DNA of 64,000 bases from Tanytarsus gracilentus (Eukaryota; Arthropoda; Insecta; Diptera; Chironomidae). Below the pieces are notes generated by a model. That model was not told the origin of the DNA. It saw only the letters and a list, made by a program, of their open reading frames with translations, and made no database searches. The stretch covers positions 4,131,001-4,195,000 of the forward strand of contig JAXRKN010000042.1 of the NCBI GenBank assembly GCA_038502055.1. Direction: 5' to 3'. Positions 11,073 through 24,000 of the stretch are shown piece by piece. The first letter of the stretch is position 1, and every line of letters begins with the position of its first letter. The translations under genes were made by a program, and so were the position numbers.

Positions 11073-12896
11073 CAAGGGCTGAGAACTTCAAAAATTGACG
11101 TACATTTACGTACATTCACGTACACTCACGTACATTTACGGACACTCTTTCATGCAATCACGTACATTTAAGAGCATTAATTTATTTAGCCTCATATTAG
11201 AAATAATTTTGATATTATTTTAGATCTGGCTTTAATTTTCATTTCTTATACAAATTTGGTTAAAACAGCTTATCGAAATACGAAATAGCACTAGAATTCG
11301 ATTGGTTTGGGGTATCGAAGTGTTCGGTTTTTACAAAAATCTGCCAAAATTCGAGAAATAAGTTATTCTAATATAATTTAGCCAAGGATCACGAAAAAAA
11401 CATATTAAAAAAATTCCGATCTATTTGCGCCTTCCTGCGGGAACTCAAAAATTTATCTTTTTAGCGTAACCCACAAAGTGGTGTAACGCTTATATGCTCG
11501 TGATTCCGTCCGTCCGTCTGCACAAGCGAGATCTCGGTCCCTGGACCAGCTAGAGACTTCTAGTTTTCGCCAGATGGTAGCTCTTAGGGTCTATATGTGC
11601 AGGCACTGACTATTTTTTGAGTCATGACCTATGGTCGTGCCATGGACGGCATAACGTCATTTTTCATACAAATTTTCTCTTATATGGCTTCATGGGTATC
11701 GTTCAACTCGTGATTGGACCAGAAATCGATTGGCATTGATTCGTAACTTGACCAGGAATCGATTGACATACATGATTTTTCGAGTCGTGCCTATGGTCGT
11801 GCCACAGCAGCCAAAATGTCATTTTTCAGAACTATGGCTTCATGGGTATCGTTGAACTCGTGATTGGCCAGGATCTACTGACATAGATGATTTTTGATAA
11901 ATGCTAATCAAGGCCGGCCAGTAGTGCCACGGAAGACAAAATGTCATTTAGAACTATGCTTCATGGGTATCGTTGAACTCGTAATTGGACCAGGAATTAA
12001 TGACATAGCGATTTTTGAGGAATGGTCGAACAGGCTGCCAGGACAGCAAAGTGTTGGATTGCTTAAACTCATTTTTTATGATTGATTTTCAAACACTGAT
12101 CTGTTACAAGTGGGTTACGCGGCAACACCCACGTGTGGGTTTTGAAAATTTTTAAATCTGTTTTTGAATTTTAATAAAATTTTGTAGACAAGTTGGTTAA
12201 TTCGTAAAATTTGAAGGAAAAAGTTAATAATGACCAAAAGAATGCAATTTTTTAAAAAAATTGAAATAACAAGATTTTTTGTTTAATCTTGTAGATTAAT
12301 GGTGAAAATCTGGGATGTTGGAGATTTGAAAAAAGTAGATTAAAATCAGAAGATAATTGGGAATTTTTTAATTTGAGAATATTGGTCGATTTTTTAGAGA
12401 AAAAAAAAATAAATAATTAAATTTTTTTTTTTTTTTTTTTGCTTATGAAAAATATAAAATTAAATTTTTTTTTCTTTTGGGTAGAGATAATAGGATTAAA
12501 AATTAAGCGATGGGATTTTGAGTCGAATAAAGGGACCATTAAAGAAAATTTAAAATACGGCAAATATTTTTTAAGTTAAATTTGGTTTAAAAATAATCAA
12601 AATGAGTAAATATTAATTTAACTATAATTTTTTGGTTAAAAAAGGTTTAAAAGTTTAGCTTGTTTTTAAGAAACAAAAACTGAAAACTAAATAATATGAA
12701 AATATATTAACGTACATTCACGCACATTTACGGACATTTACGGACACGCTTTCATATATCCACGTACATTTACTGACAATTAAGTACATTTACGTACATT
12801 TACGTACACGTTTCTATACTTTCAAGTACATTTAAGTACATCTGCGTACATTCACGTACATTCACGTACAATAAAAAATGAAGTTCTCAGCCCTTG
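11073..12896. mobile_element. Non-autonomous hAT-like DNA transposon
   Basis: The ends are perfect inverted repeats of 18 bp (CAAGGGCTGAGAACTTCA), flanked on both sides by the same 8-bp target duplication CCTAAGGC (11065-11072 and 12897-12904). Just inside each end lie clusters of sub-terminal repeats built on ACGTACATT (about 11097-11168 and 12709-12871). An 8-bp target site duplication, a short terminal repeat beginning CAAGG and sub-terminal repeats together fit the hAT superfamily. No transposase frame is present, so the 1824-bp copy is non-autonomous. Confidence 0.85.
11465..12123 (+). repeat. Internal repeat block with about three ~130-bp tandem units
   Basis: The block is bounded by a short inverted repeat, GCGTAACCCAC at 11465 and GTGGGTTACGC ending at 12123. 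Inside, units containing CTTCATGGGTATCGTT and AACTCGT start near 11690, 11828 and 11958, spaced roughly 130-138 bp. It may be a second element nested in the hAT-like transposon or part of its body. Related fragments occur at 24906-24970 and, inverted, at 26098-26440. Confidence 0.7.
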
Positions 12897-12904
12897 CCTA
12901 AGGC

Positions 12905-15900
12905 ATATATTTGAAATTTTTTTTAAACTGCATCTTTAATGTTTATACGGATTTATATACGGTTAATTTCAAAAAAGTACTGATTGCTAATAGGTGGCAA
13001 CGGGACACACCCGTTTTTGTCCACTACAAAAAAATAACGACTCATTTCTTTGAATTTTCAATGGATCGGCGCTTTTAAAGTCCTGCTGTTTTCCGAAATA
13101 CAATAAAATATAAAATTGGTTCGACGGCGTTGAATAAAGTTTCCGCCACTAATTACAACCAGTGAATAATTCTTTTTGCATCTGTAAAAACTAGAGTTCA
13201 AATGTTCTCTATATTCAGGTTATGTTTGTAACTTCTTCGAACATGATGCAAAAAAGCTCTCAACGTGTGCCAGAAAAAAAAATTAAGGTTAAAATTTATA
13301 AAATAAATTGAAAAGATACCGATTTTAAAAAAATTATTATGACAGGTGTACTTAAAACTTTACTAAATTATTTTTAATGTAACAACCCAAAGCATGCTTT
13401 TTCGAGTGATGAAATTTTCTCTCTCTTTCTCTCTCCTACTCAAATTCTCCGTGCCACTTCTCTCACTTAAAACTATGCGCATACACGCGTTGAGTCTCGA
13501 GCCGAGCAGAGTGTACACGTTTGCGGTTCATTTTCATTCAAATTTTCATTTGATTTACATTGATAAATATTTCGGTATGAAGTTGTGAAAAAGTTATTTA
13601 ATGTGAAATTATAAGCATTATTAACAAAAAATTAAAATTATTTTTGCTAATGGTCGCACCAAAGAACTGTCGAAAGCATGAATTGATATTGGCTTCGAAG
13701 TGTGAAAATTAAATTGGAGAGTTTTGAATTTTTTCTCCATTATAACTACATAAGTTTGATTTTTTTGGTGTGAAGGAAAAGTCTGTGATAAACTTAATGG
13801 CAATGAAATGTTTTGTAACGAAAGTTAAGTCTGAAAGTTTGAAAATATTGAATATAAAGCTATACATTGGAAGAAAAGAGAAAGTTTTTAGTTTTGTTCA
13901 AATGAACTTAAAAGAACAAAAAAAAAGAAATTTACATTTTTGTGAATTATTTTAAAGTTATTTTTATGAGTCGCTCAATACTACCCGATTGGACAAAATA
14001 CTAATTTAGAGCAATATTAATGTAGATTTATTTGATAAAATTTACGTTTCTTTTGTTAAATGCCCAATAAATTCGTGGTGTAATGTGAAAGTCAGAGAAA
14101 AGTCACCATAAGAGTTCCCACTGACACAATTTTCCTCGAGGATTACCGAAGCAAGGGCACAGCCCCACAACAACAGTACAACAAGCGAAGCAGGAGAGAG
14201 AAAAAAAATTGGTGTTCGTAGAGGACGAAAATTTTCCATCATTTTCTGCTTCTTCTTCGTAATAATTTTTTTTTTGGGATATATCAAACATACAAAATAA
14301 TCTCCAATTTTCTGGTTGATATTCAAGTACTATGTGCAGGAAAAATCTATAATAAAATGGTTCGTATGAATATCTAGATATTCCTTCATATAATATATGT
14401 AGAAAAAAGGAAAACTCTGTTACATACTCTCAACCCGCATTTGAGTGTAATGAAAGAGATAGAAAGAGAGAGATTTCATGTATAAAGAGAACAAACTTTT
14501 CAGAAGCTCTTGCTTGTTTGTATTCTGTAGATATTTAAATTTTTGGGTGGCAAACTTCCATAGCGATTGCGAAGGACATGGTTATGCGAGAGAGGGAAGC
14601 CGAAAAAATAATTGAGAATAGGAGAGAAAACAAGATCTCTACGCTCGTCTTCTAAATAATTCTTATGTTTAGCTATTGCTTCATTGTTGCAAAACTTTCA
14701 TGTATTCACTGCATTTGTCAAATCCATTTTTTATAAAAAAAAATCTTATAAGGGGAAGATTGAACTCCTAATTGAACCTATACAAAATGTATAATAACAT
14801 GAATTTGAATTCCACAAAATGAATCCCCACAGCTTGTCTAACACTTGTCTGTCACAAGTGAGAAACAATGTTTTCCATTTTTTTAAATTTTGCAAAGTAT
14901 GTTTGAGAAACAATGCTGTACAAATCTAAAATACCTACATTTTAAAGTGAAATTTCTTTCGCACTTTTCTCCCATGTGAAGTACTGGTTCGAATTGTAAT
15001 TTTTGGATTCAAATGTAAGAAATATTTTATGATTTTTAAAATAATTATGCACTTTGAGATTTGATTTTTGAATTTAAAAAAAATCAAATGATTTGAATTG
15101 TTTTTAAAAAGTAATATACAGTACAGATTGTATATAATATGGAAGAGAAAAAAATGAGAGTAAAAAAGTATAACAATGCTTTCGAATTGGGCCACCTTAG
15201 TGCCTTACAATACAAACACACACTATGTTGAAGAAGTACATTTTTAAAGAAAAGTAATATTCATAATATAATTCGTAATATAAAATATTAAAGGACTTAT
15301 AAGTAAGATATTAAGATAAGGATTCAATGTTTACTGATTAAAGATAGTAAACTGATGTGAAAATAGTGATGAACTTAAGATGGTGCTGTAGTGGTTTACT
15401 TTAAATAAGAGTAAAAGTAACCTACTGAAATATATATTTTTCAAACCATAAAGTATGCAATCATATGTAACCATTTGCTTATGTACTATGATACAATAAT
15501 ATACGAATGGCGTAAAAAGAAGCATTGAGCGAAGATGAAAAAGGTGGTGGTAAAATGTGAAAAAGTGATGAAAAAATAAGAAACACATGTATATAACGCT
15601 TTGCAATGATGCATATGTGTAATGGATAACCCATCGTCAGTTGTGTTGAGGAAATCCATCTTTCACAAAACACAAACAAAAAGCAGCATGCGGTCAGACG
15701 ATTTAAAAACTCGCGCGAGTTGATAATAAATTATGAGGAATCATTGACCTCTTTTTTTTGCAGTGAGTTGTCTATTTATATATATATATATACTTTCCTT
15801 TAAAATAACGTTTGTAGACGGCAGAAAAAAATTGCGCGTATATATATGCGTTCTTACATAGCGAGAGTGAGACTGAACGATAAACCTACATTTTCGCACT

Positions 15901-16984
15901 ACTACGACAAAACACACGAACGAAAAGAAAAATAGAGCAGCAGAAAATTAAAAAATTATATTACAATTGGCACAAGCGTATAAAATTTCGCACAACAGGG
16001 CTTTGAAAGTGCACTTTTATAAATTCGTAATTTTTATAAACTAAAATTGGCGAAATAAAAGTGTCTTAAGAAACTTTACTTAAATGTGCATGAAGCGAAA
16101 CGTTTGCTTGCAAACACTTGCAATGAACTCAAATGAACCCTCGAACAGCGTGCTAGTTACTGCAATAGTTTTTCATTGAGGAGAGGGGACAAGATTGCGA
16201 GTGAAATCATAGCATGAGTTGTAATTCGCACTGTCGACAATATGCTTGTTCGATAAACAAATTGAATAGGAAACTAATTCATTTATCGTTCGTGAAGAAT
16301 AGATATATAAATTTTTGTCTTCAATTTTGGTTTTCTATTCAATCAAATAATTAAGGAGGAAAACTTAAAGTTTAGCAAAATCATCGATGTTTATTTGTGT
16401 TACGACCAAGCGCTATTTCGACACCAATTTTTTTTTATTTTCTCAAACGTTTTTTTCTTTCGAAACTCTCTTATTTGTACATAATGAAACTCATGGACGC
16501 AATGGGATTGCTATTCCATCCATAGTATTGGTGTTTGAGGGTTAAGTTTTGTCAAGTATAAGATATTAACATATTAGACGCGTTTGATATGTATGAAACT
16601 AAATACTTCGATTTAAAACTCAGAAAAAGCTTAATTTATTAAAATTTTATATTGCTTCGCATAAACTTCGCAAGTATATTTTAATCTAAAAAATTATTTT
16701 GGATAAAATAGTTAAGCACAACAGTTTAATTTAATGAACCTTTGGCGTTAAACCTAGTAAAAAATAATAAAAATAAATAAATCTCTTTCATAAATAGGGT
16801 TTTCCATTTTTTTATATAATTTAAGGGTTAACCGTTCTTTAAAAAAAATAAATTCTCCTTTTTAGAGTTAAAATCAAGATGTAACTAAAAACAACCAAAA
16901 TTTATTTTCCACCCAAAATTTACAAGCTGTTTTGTTGTTGACGAGAAGGGAAAAGAGTTATTAAAAGTAAAAATCAGACAGTCC
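12905..16984. other. Long non-coding upstream region of the zinc-finger gene
   Basis: No convincing coding exon. CT/GA-rich tracts at 13417-13490 and 14455-14645 resemble GAGA-type regulatory DNA. A TATAAAA box at 15979-15985 is followed by a CA-containing region about 25-30 bp later. An acceptor-like AATCAG sits at 16973-16978, just before the ATG at 16985, so the leader is probably spliced from an exon in this region. Start sites cannot be proven from sequence. Confidence 0.4.
15979..15985 (+). promoter_or_regulatory. Candidate TATA box
   Basis: TATAAAA about 1 kb upstream of the first coding exon of the zinc-finger gene, in a region without coding potential. It is a plausible core promoter for that gene; no further support can be read from the sequence. 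Confidence 0.3.
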
Positions 16985-19963
16985 ATGTCTTGCAACTTTG
17001 CTGCAGAGCATCCTTTTCGTTTAGCTGCTAAAGACCTGATAATGAAACCACTGATGTTGACCAAAGATGAACCAGATTGCGATCATGTGAGTGAGTCAAA
17101 TTATGACGATCGACAAAATGCACTCTCTTATAAATCAAATACAAGCGGTGTAAACGAAGATGTTGATAGTGACAATGAGGTAAACTTAAAGCTTGTTTTA
17201 CTGGTGCAGATAAGAAAAAAAATTTAATAAATTTAACACTAATAGGTCCACAATGAGGTATCCCATATTCACCATCATCATCCATTGGTACATCATCTTC
17301 GATCCAGCTTAAAACTAGAGTCTGCACTTATGGAATACAGTGAGGGATTAAATTTGATGAATAAACCAAATAGTAATACAAACGATGATAACAACAACAC
17401 GAGTTCCAACTATAATATTAATAATAGCAGTGCAACAACCAGTAATGATAACAACAACAACAACACAAGTAATTCGGTCAAAGGTGATGGCGGTAATAAG
17501 ACGCCACGAAAGCTCTTCGAGTGTGATGTATGCAATGTGAGTATACGCATGTAACTAAATATTAAGGTGTCAGCAAAAAAAATAGTTAAAAAATATTTCA
17601 ATTGAAGACAGTTTTTCAGAGGTTTAAGTCGACCGACCGTTATTAACCGATGCCCTTTTTGCAGCTTTCGGCTAAAATCGGCTAGAGCCAACCGAATTTA
17701 TTTTCGATCGGCTTTGTATTTCACCTAGAATTAAAGGTCTAGAACCAACATCCAGTGCTGGAAGTGAAATTAATTTCTGAACATGTTTAACTGACCAACG
17801 GTTATCGGTCGAACGACTTAAAACCTTGCTAGTCGTTGCATCTTTAATCAAAAATTTAACTTTTGTTCCAAACATTTTTAGCTTAATTTGTCTCAAAACT
17901 AATTAGATTGTTCAATAACTTTTCCGCTACTAATTTTTTTACGTCTTGAGAATTTTCATTTTAATGAAGACAAAAATCAATCAAACGAAATCTATCTGCA
18001 TGCCGCAGAAAAAAAAAACAAATCCGTCTTTCTTAAGTAATAATGATGCATGTCTTCTCATAGATGAAATTTTCAAATGGAGCTAATATGAGGCGCCATA
18101 AACAGCGACACACTGGTGTCAAGCCCTATGAGTGCCGGGTATGTCAAAAACGGTTCTTTCGTAAGGATCATTTAGCTGAACATTTCACAACGCATACAAA
18201 AACTTTACCATACCACTGCCCGATATGCAATCGCGGCTTTCAACGACAAATTGCTATGAGAGCACACTTTCAAAATGAGCACGTTGGACAGCACGATTTG
18301 GTTAAGACATGTCCACTTTGCAGCTACAGAGCGGGAACAATGAAATCACTTCGCGTTCACTTTTTTAATCGACATGGAATTGATCTTGATAATCCTGGGT
18401 CTGGTACACCGTCATCGTTGCTTTTAGCTCTAGAACAGTCCAATTCGGCTCATTTGTTGCCAGCGTTAGCGAATGCCTTTAGTGACAGTGGCGACTCAGC
18501 ACGATCCACAGATAATGTGACACCGCCGGTAAGTTTATTAATTTGTTTTATTCACTCTAATATTTTTCGATGAGAAATATTTATAGTTTTATTCGCAGAT
18601 GCACTTCCTCACACCTCATGTCGAAATATCTATGGCCGAAAACAATGATAGCCATTGTCAAGTTCGATGCAACAACAACAGCAATGGCACGAATGACCAC
18701 TTAAATTTACAACCAACTACTGTAACCGCTACAACCTCATCAGGTAATTCAAAATCAGTGTTAAAAAAACAAAACCTAATGAATAATAATCCATTTTTAT
18801 CAGGATTGGATATTCAGGCGATTGTACGTCCACTTATGGGTGGATCTCCAAATTCACCGCAATCGGCTGACTCTAATTCAAACGTTCCGTCGAGTTCTCA
18901 CTCGTCCGTCATGACTAATGAAGCTCAAAGTTCCCGTCATTTAATTTTTGAAAATTCTATTAAACCATCTATCAGTTTGATTCCAATCAAACAGGAACCA
19001 ATTCACAATGATGACTATTCATCGGATAGTACTTTGAGCAATAGTAAGAGTAACAATCAACGCTCACTTACTTCAACTCCAATGCCACAAATTGCAGCGG
19101 AACCTTCGTCACAAACCACTACCACAAATGCATCTTCTTCAACATCATCTTCAATGGTAGTTCAAAACTCATCAGGTGTTAGCAATTTAATCGAAAGTGT
19201 TACGCCCACTTCAAGTCTAGCCTCAATGATAAAAGTAGGTTGCATTTGGGTTATTTTCGAGAGCTGGTTTACAAAATGAATGAATGAAGGAATAATTGGG
19301 TCGAAATTTCTAAAAATGAAAATTGCTCTATTTATTCTTGCTCTTCTTTGTTTCCTCATTCTTTTCTTTTAACTATTTATTTGTGCTTTACGAATCAATG
19401 CAATGAAGAAATTAATGTGTTTAAATGAAAATTTAGATTAAAAATATTAAGTTAAATATTGAACAAAAGTTATTTTTTTATAGGTATCACCTCTTAAGTC
19501 ACTGTTACGTGAAGATCTTAAGAGACGAATTTCAGCGAGAGCTAATAGTCGCGTAGCTCGAAATAACTTTGGATCGTCATCTCTTATTGCATCCTCATCG
19601 AACTCAGGGATATGTAATAGTTCAAATACAATGGTAGTGTCACCAGAGCCTATAACTCCTACGACTTCAAACGGTACTATCACTTCAACAGGTAAAATTA
19701 TAAATAACAATAAACGATCACATAGAAATTATATAATTTATTTCAAAGGAGCTGATAACGATTCAAATGCTTTTGATTTGAATTCGAAAAAAAGGAATCT
19801 TTTATGTTCGTACTGCGGCATTGAATTCCCTGACCAAACACTTTATTTCTTGCATAAGGGTTGTCACAGTGAATCAAATCCATGGAAATGCAACATTTGT
19901 TCTGAAACATGCTCAAATGTTTATGAGTTCAATTCACATCTTTTAAGCAAAAGTCATCAATGA
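16985..19963 (+). CDS. C2H2 zinc-finger transcription factor with Ikaros-like C-terminal finger pair
   Basis: Five coding exons (16985-17179, 17246-17536, 18064-18528, 18599-19234, 19484-19963) give 2067 bp, 688 aa. The first finger spans the second intron (CDVCN joined to MKFSNGANMRRHKQRH). It is followed by CRVCQKRFFRKDHLAEHFTTH, CPICNRGFQRQIAMRAHFQNEH and CPLCSYRAGTMKSLRVHFFNRH. The middle is N/S/T-rich with poly-N runs and an IKQEP sumoylation-type motif. The C-terminus has two more fingers, CSYCGIEF and CNICSETC, spaced like the dimerisation fingers of Ikaros and Hunchback. It is expected to be a nuclear DNA-binding regulator. The arrangement recalls the fly CG9215/mosquito cucoid type, but that is from memory and not checked. 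The third intron-to-exon border lies after a 527-bp intron. A large upstream region suggests complex regulation. Confidence 0.85.
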
Positions 19964-20688
19964 GTAGAAATTTATCACCCTCAAATTATTTAAATCGACA
20001 GTAGCTAAATTTAAATTGTAGCTAAAAAAAATTTTATTTAAACTTTTGTTTAATTTGACAAACCAAAAAAAAATTAAAAATAAATTTTCTTAAACCTATA
20101 AATGTGTTGCTGACAAAGAAAACTTTAACATAAGTTTGTGCAAAGAGAAATCAACTACTTCAACTAGTTAAAAGAGTTGCTAAATTAAAATCCCAAAATT
20201 ACAAAATGATTGAATTAAAAACGCTGCACTTTTTGTGAATTTTAAAAAAACTTAAATATGACTGTAACTTTAAAACAAAGATATGAGATTAAATTGGATG
20301 TAGTAATTAAATGGATTTCAAATTCAATTGGAATGTCACGCAATTTATTGAATGCAACATTATGTCATGATATGTATAATTTATATAAATTTTTCAATTC
20401 TAAATCAAAATAAATTTCCAAATTCTTAGTTTTCTAAATATCAGAAAGGTAAAATAACTCTAAAAAAATCAAGTACAAAGCAGAAAAATATGATATTTAA
20501 GGAAAGTTCTTAAATTTTATAATTTTACTAGAAAGACATGAAGAGTTGTTGTGAAAGCATGTGCTGCCCAGTATATAGAATTAGGAAAAATGAAGTTTAA
20601 CAAAAAGAGAAAATCTAGCCCACAATGTGAGACCCGAAAAGAAAAGAAGCGATTAAAATTAATAATTAATATTCCAGTTCTAATATTG
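19964..20688. other. 3' UTR/intergenic
   Basis: AT-rich, non-coding sequence after the zinc-finger stop, probably a long 3' UTR. Nothing else recognised. Confidence 0.5.
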
Positions 20689-21037
20689 TTGGGATTGTTC
20701 CATGAAATTTAGCGTTTGATCGGTGCTCTTTTCTTTTGCTTAGGTTGCCATAATTAAGAACGCTAAAATTTTCAAAAAAATGATTTAAAAGAGAAACAAC
20801 GAATAAATTTTTTCAGTTTAGTTAATTTGTAAAAAAAATGTAATATTTTTTTAAACTTTGGGGACGATTAGCGAGTTTGTCAAGTGATTTAGAAAATTAA
20901 AAAGTATTTGAAAAACTTCCTTTGTTGTTTCTCTTTCAAATACATTTTGTTTGAAAATTTTAGCTTTATTAATTAAGGCAAACTAATCAAAAGAAAAGAG
21001 CACCGATCAAACGCTAAATTTTAAGGGACAATCCCAA
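20689..21037. mobile_element. Fold-back MITE with long inverted arms
   Basis: The sequence starting TTGGGATTGTTCC at 20689 returns as its reverse complement ending GGACAATCCCAA at 21037. The best-conserved block, TTTAGCGTTTGATCGGTGCT, lies at 20708-20727 and inverted at 21000-21019. Similarity continues inward (ATAATTAAG..., GCTAAAATTTTCAAA, GAGAAACAAC) for about 120 bp per arm, so nearly the whole 349 bp can fold into a hairpin. No clear target duplication and no coding frame were seen. Confidence 0.8.
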
Positions 21038-24000
21038 TAGTTACATTTTGATTATATTATGTTGTAAATTAATAATTTAGGCAGATTTCTATTATAATGA
21101 TGTGGTGATGATGTTAATAAATTGGTAATAGGAATAAATATATTGAACTAACATTGAAAATTTGATTGAAAAAGAGATGAAAGTATGTGACACAAATATA
21201 TATATTTTTATATTATTCCGTCCAAGTGAAACCAAAAATAACAAAAGAAAATAGAACAAATCATAAGAAAAACAACAAATCCAAGATATAAATGATATAT
21301 TAGAAATAGCAACCTATATAATAATTATATTAAAAGAATTCACACAGATGCTACATAAACATATAAAATCTCTAATAAAGTTTAACTACATTATATAAGG
21401 AATTAAGTAAAAGAAAAATCACATGAGATCAAAATACTCCAATATATTTTATCAATTGAATATTTTATTAAACTTAGTACACATTATTATTACAACAACA
21501 TCAAAAATTTTAAATTATTGAGAATATTTTTAGGAAAACCATTTTTTGTTCAATTTAAACAAAGGAAGGACTTATGATGGCTTTGTAAAGAAAAGATGTA
21601 GTGCGGTTGGAACAATTTAAACGTGATTTATGTAAGAACAATTTCAAAAAACAAGGGAAATGGAGGTTAAGAATGGAAAATGTTTAGACGAAATGTAAGA
21701 AATTTAGCATAATTAAATATTTTTTTACAAACAATATAACACAGTGATAACTGCCAAATTACTGAACTAGCGTTCTTAATTTTTTTACATGAAAGTTGTA
21801 ATGCTGAAAAGCCAATGAAGATGGATAATATATATATATGGTTAATTTGTTTTTTAAAAAAATAATGGTGATAGCAAAGCTATTGAAAGACGGTGTTCAT
21901 GATTCAGGATTTCTTCCTAAAGATGGGTTCTAAAATATTGAGACAAAAAGCTTGAGAAGCAAATTTACACTATTTTTACACACTGAGATGAGATGAATAT
22001 GGAAACTGATTGATAGTACAGATGAAAGGAGAGGTTTATATATTTAAATTGAGATATAAAATACAATTTATCATTGCTATATATGTGTTCCTTAAAAATA
22101 ATTTTTTTAATGGAAAAAATGACAATTGGTGTAATGGGTAAGGTTTTTTCAAAGATTTTAAAATATTACGCGTTAAAACGTACTTCAGGTTAAATGGGAA
22201 CGTGTAGATTAATAAATATCTTATGAAAATATAATGTTTACTCTGAAAAAGTACGTAAATTTTCATAAAAATTTGCAAATATAAAGGTGATGTTTTTAAG
22301 TTTAAAAAAGTTCAGTTGTAAAGTTAAATCAAATTTTAAAATAAACTCAAAAATTTACAGTATTTATTTATTTCGATGCAAACATGATGTTCTTACTTCA
22401 TTAATTGTAGCTTTTCATAGCATCAAAAGGATTAATCTGCCCATCATTTAATGCACTCACTTATTAGTAAGGAAGCGTAATTAGAAAATACATTAAATTT
22501 TAAAAGATGAGCAATGGAAGCTCTTTAAATACTCATACTCAAAAATTTATGCAAAAAAGCACCCAATATATTGAAAAATTTAGTGGAAAATCTTAATGAA
22601 ATAAAAAGCTCTCGCAATTTACGATTTGCAACTCATTCGGTTTAAAACATTGGTACATTGAAATTCGATGTGCAGTTTGTCTCTGAAATACAAATTTAAC
22701 AAACTTAAGAATTATATTCCCTTAAATACGATCCATTACGCATTAAAACAGATACAAAAGAATGGTGCCTTTATCAACGAATGATTAGAAAAAAACAAGC
22801 TCGAGAACAAAATGAAGTATTTCATACAATTAGCATCTAACCTAAGAACGTCGAAAAGAACGCTCGTACAAGAATCATTTTCTGAAATCAAACACGTATG
22901 TTTTCCAACTTTATTCTCTCACCATTTTGCTCTAAAAAAACGGAAGAATTTTGATACTTTTTTATGAAAATTGCAATAGGGGTTATCTAAACTATTAAAA
23001 AATGAAGAGGCACGTGGAGAAAAAAATGACAAACGAGCCTTATAGAATGAGACATTTTTTCACCATCTCTAGATTTAATAATGAAATGCAGATATAATTC
23101 TGTTGTTAAAAAAAGATAAAATTTCAGTAAGAGAGAAGTACTTAAAAGAGACCTGGAAGAAATAAAAAATATTGAAGCAAAATTTATTTTTCAACTAAAA
23201 ATCCTGTTTTAAAAAGTATTTAAAAGAAAACTAAATATGTTCAAAAGTTGATGTTTTTCGTATCATAATTTTGGATTTAAAAATCTCGACATACGTTTTG
23301 GGTTTATCTCGTCTAATGTGTATATGTTTGAAAGCAAAAATATAAATGTCAGATTTAGTAGGTTTAAGGATTATGTTATCATGCATTCTTTTCTCGCGAG
23401 TGTATAGAATGTTCAATTTCCTGAAGAAGATTTGATTTTCTGTCAAATTTTTATTTTTTTATTAATTCCATTTTAAGGGTAAATAATTACATATTGGTTA
23501 AAAACAGTTCGGTCAGTCAGCTTAAATGTTTTATGAAATTAAAATTTTAAAATTTTCACTAATATTACCGTTAATGTAGAATAATGTGATTGAAAAGTTT
23601 TAAACCAGACATCACTGTTTCAAATTATAACATTAAAATAAATTGGGTATTTAAATGTTATAAAATCAAATGTTAGTTCTTACTTCTTGTTATTTATTCG
23701 ATTGCACTCAAAATTTTCATAGGTACGTTTTTTCAAAAAAAATTATAATTGTTGTAAAGGCATAAAAGGTCTCTTAGAAATACAGTTTTAATTCAGAATT
23801 AGCTTAATTTCAAGCATTCCGATTTTTTGTGATCTTTACATTAAAACGATATAAAACTTGTAGTTTAAAAAATTAAGTTTTTGTTATTCTATTTTGTTGA
23901 ATTGTAATAGCTCGAAATTTTCAGAAATTAATTTTAAGTTCAAGCAATTTTTTATCTGCAGAATAAAAATTTGATTACTTCTAAATCACTTTTAGTAAAT

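Noticed and set aside
12360..12480. Poly-T/A runs within the hAT-like element considered as a retroelement tail
   Set aside because: They are internal to an element with proven inverted ends and target duplication, and no reverse transcriptase frame is present.
22036..23446. Minus-strand open frames in the gene-poor stretch
   Set aside because: Hydrophobic AT-driven translations with no conserved motif or splice support.
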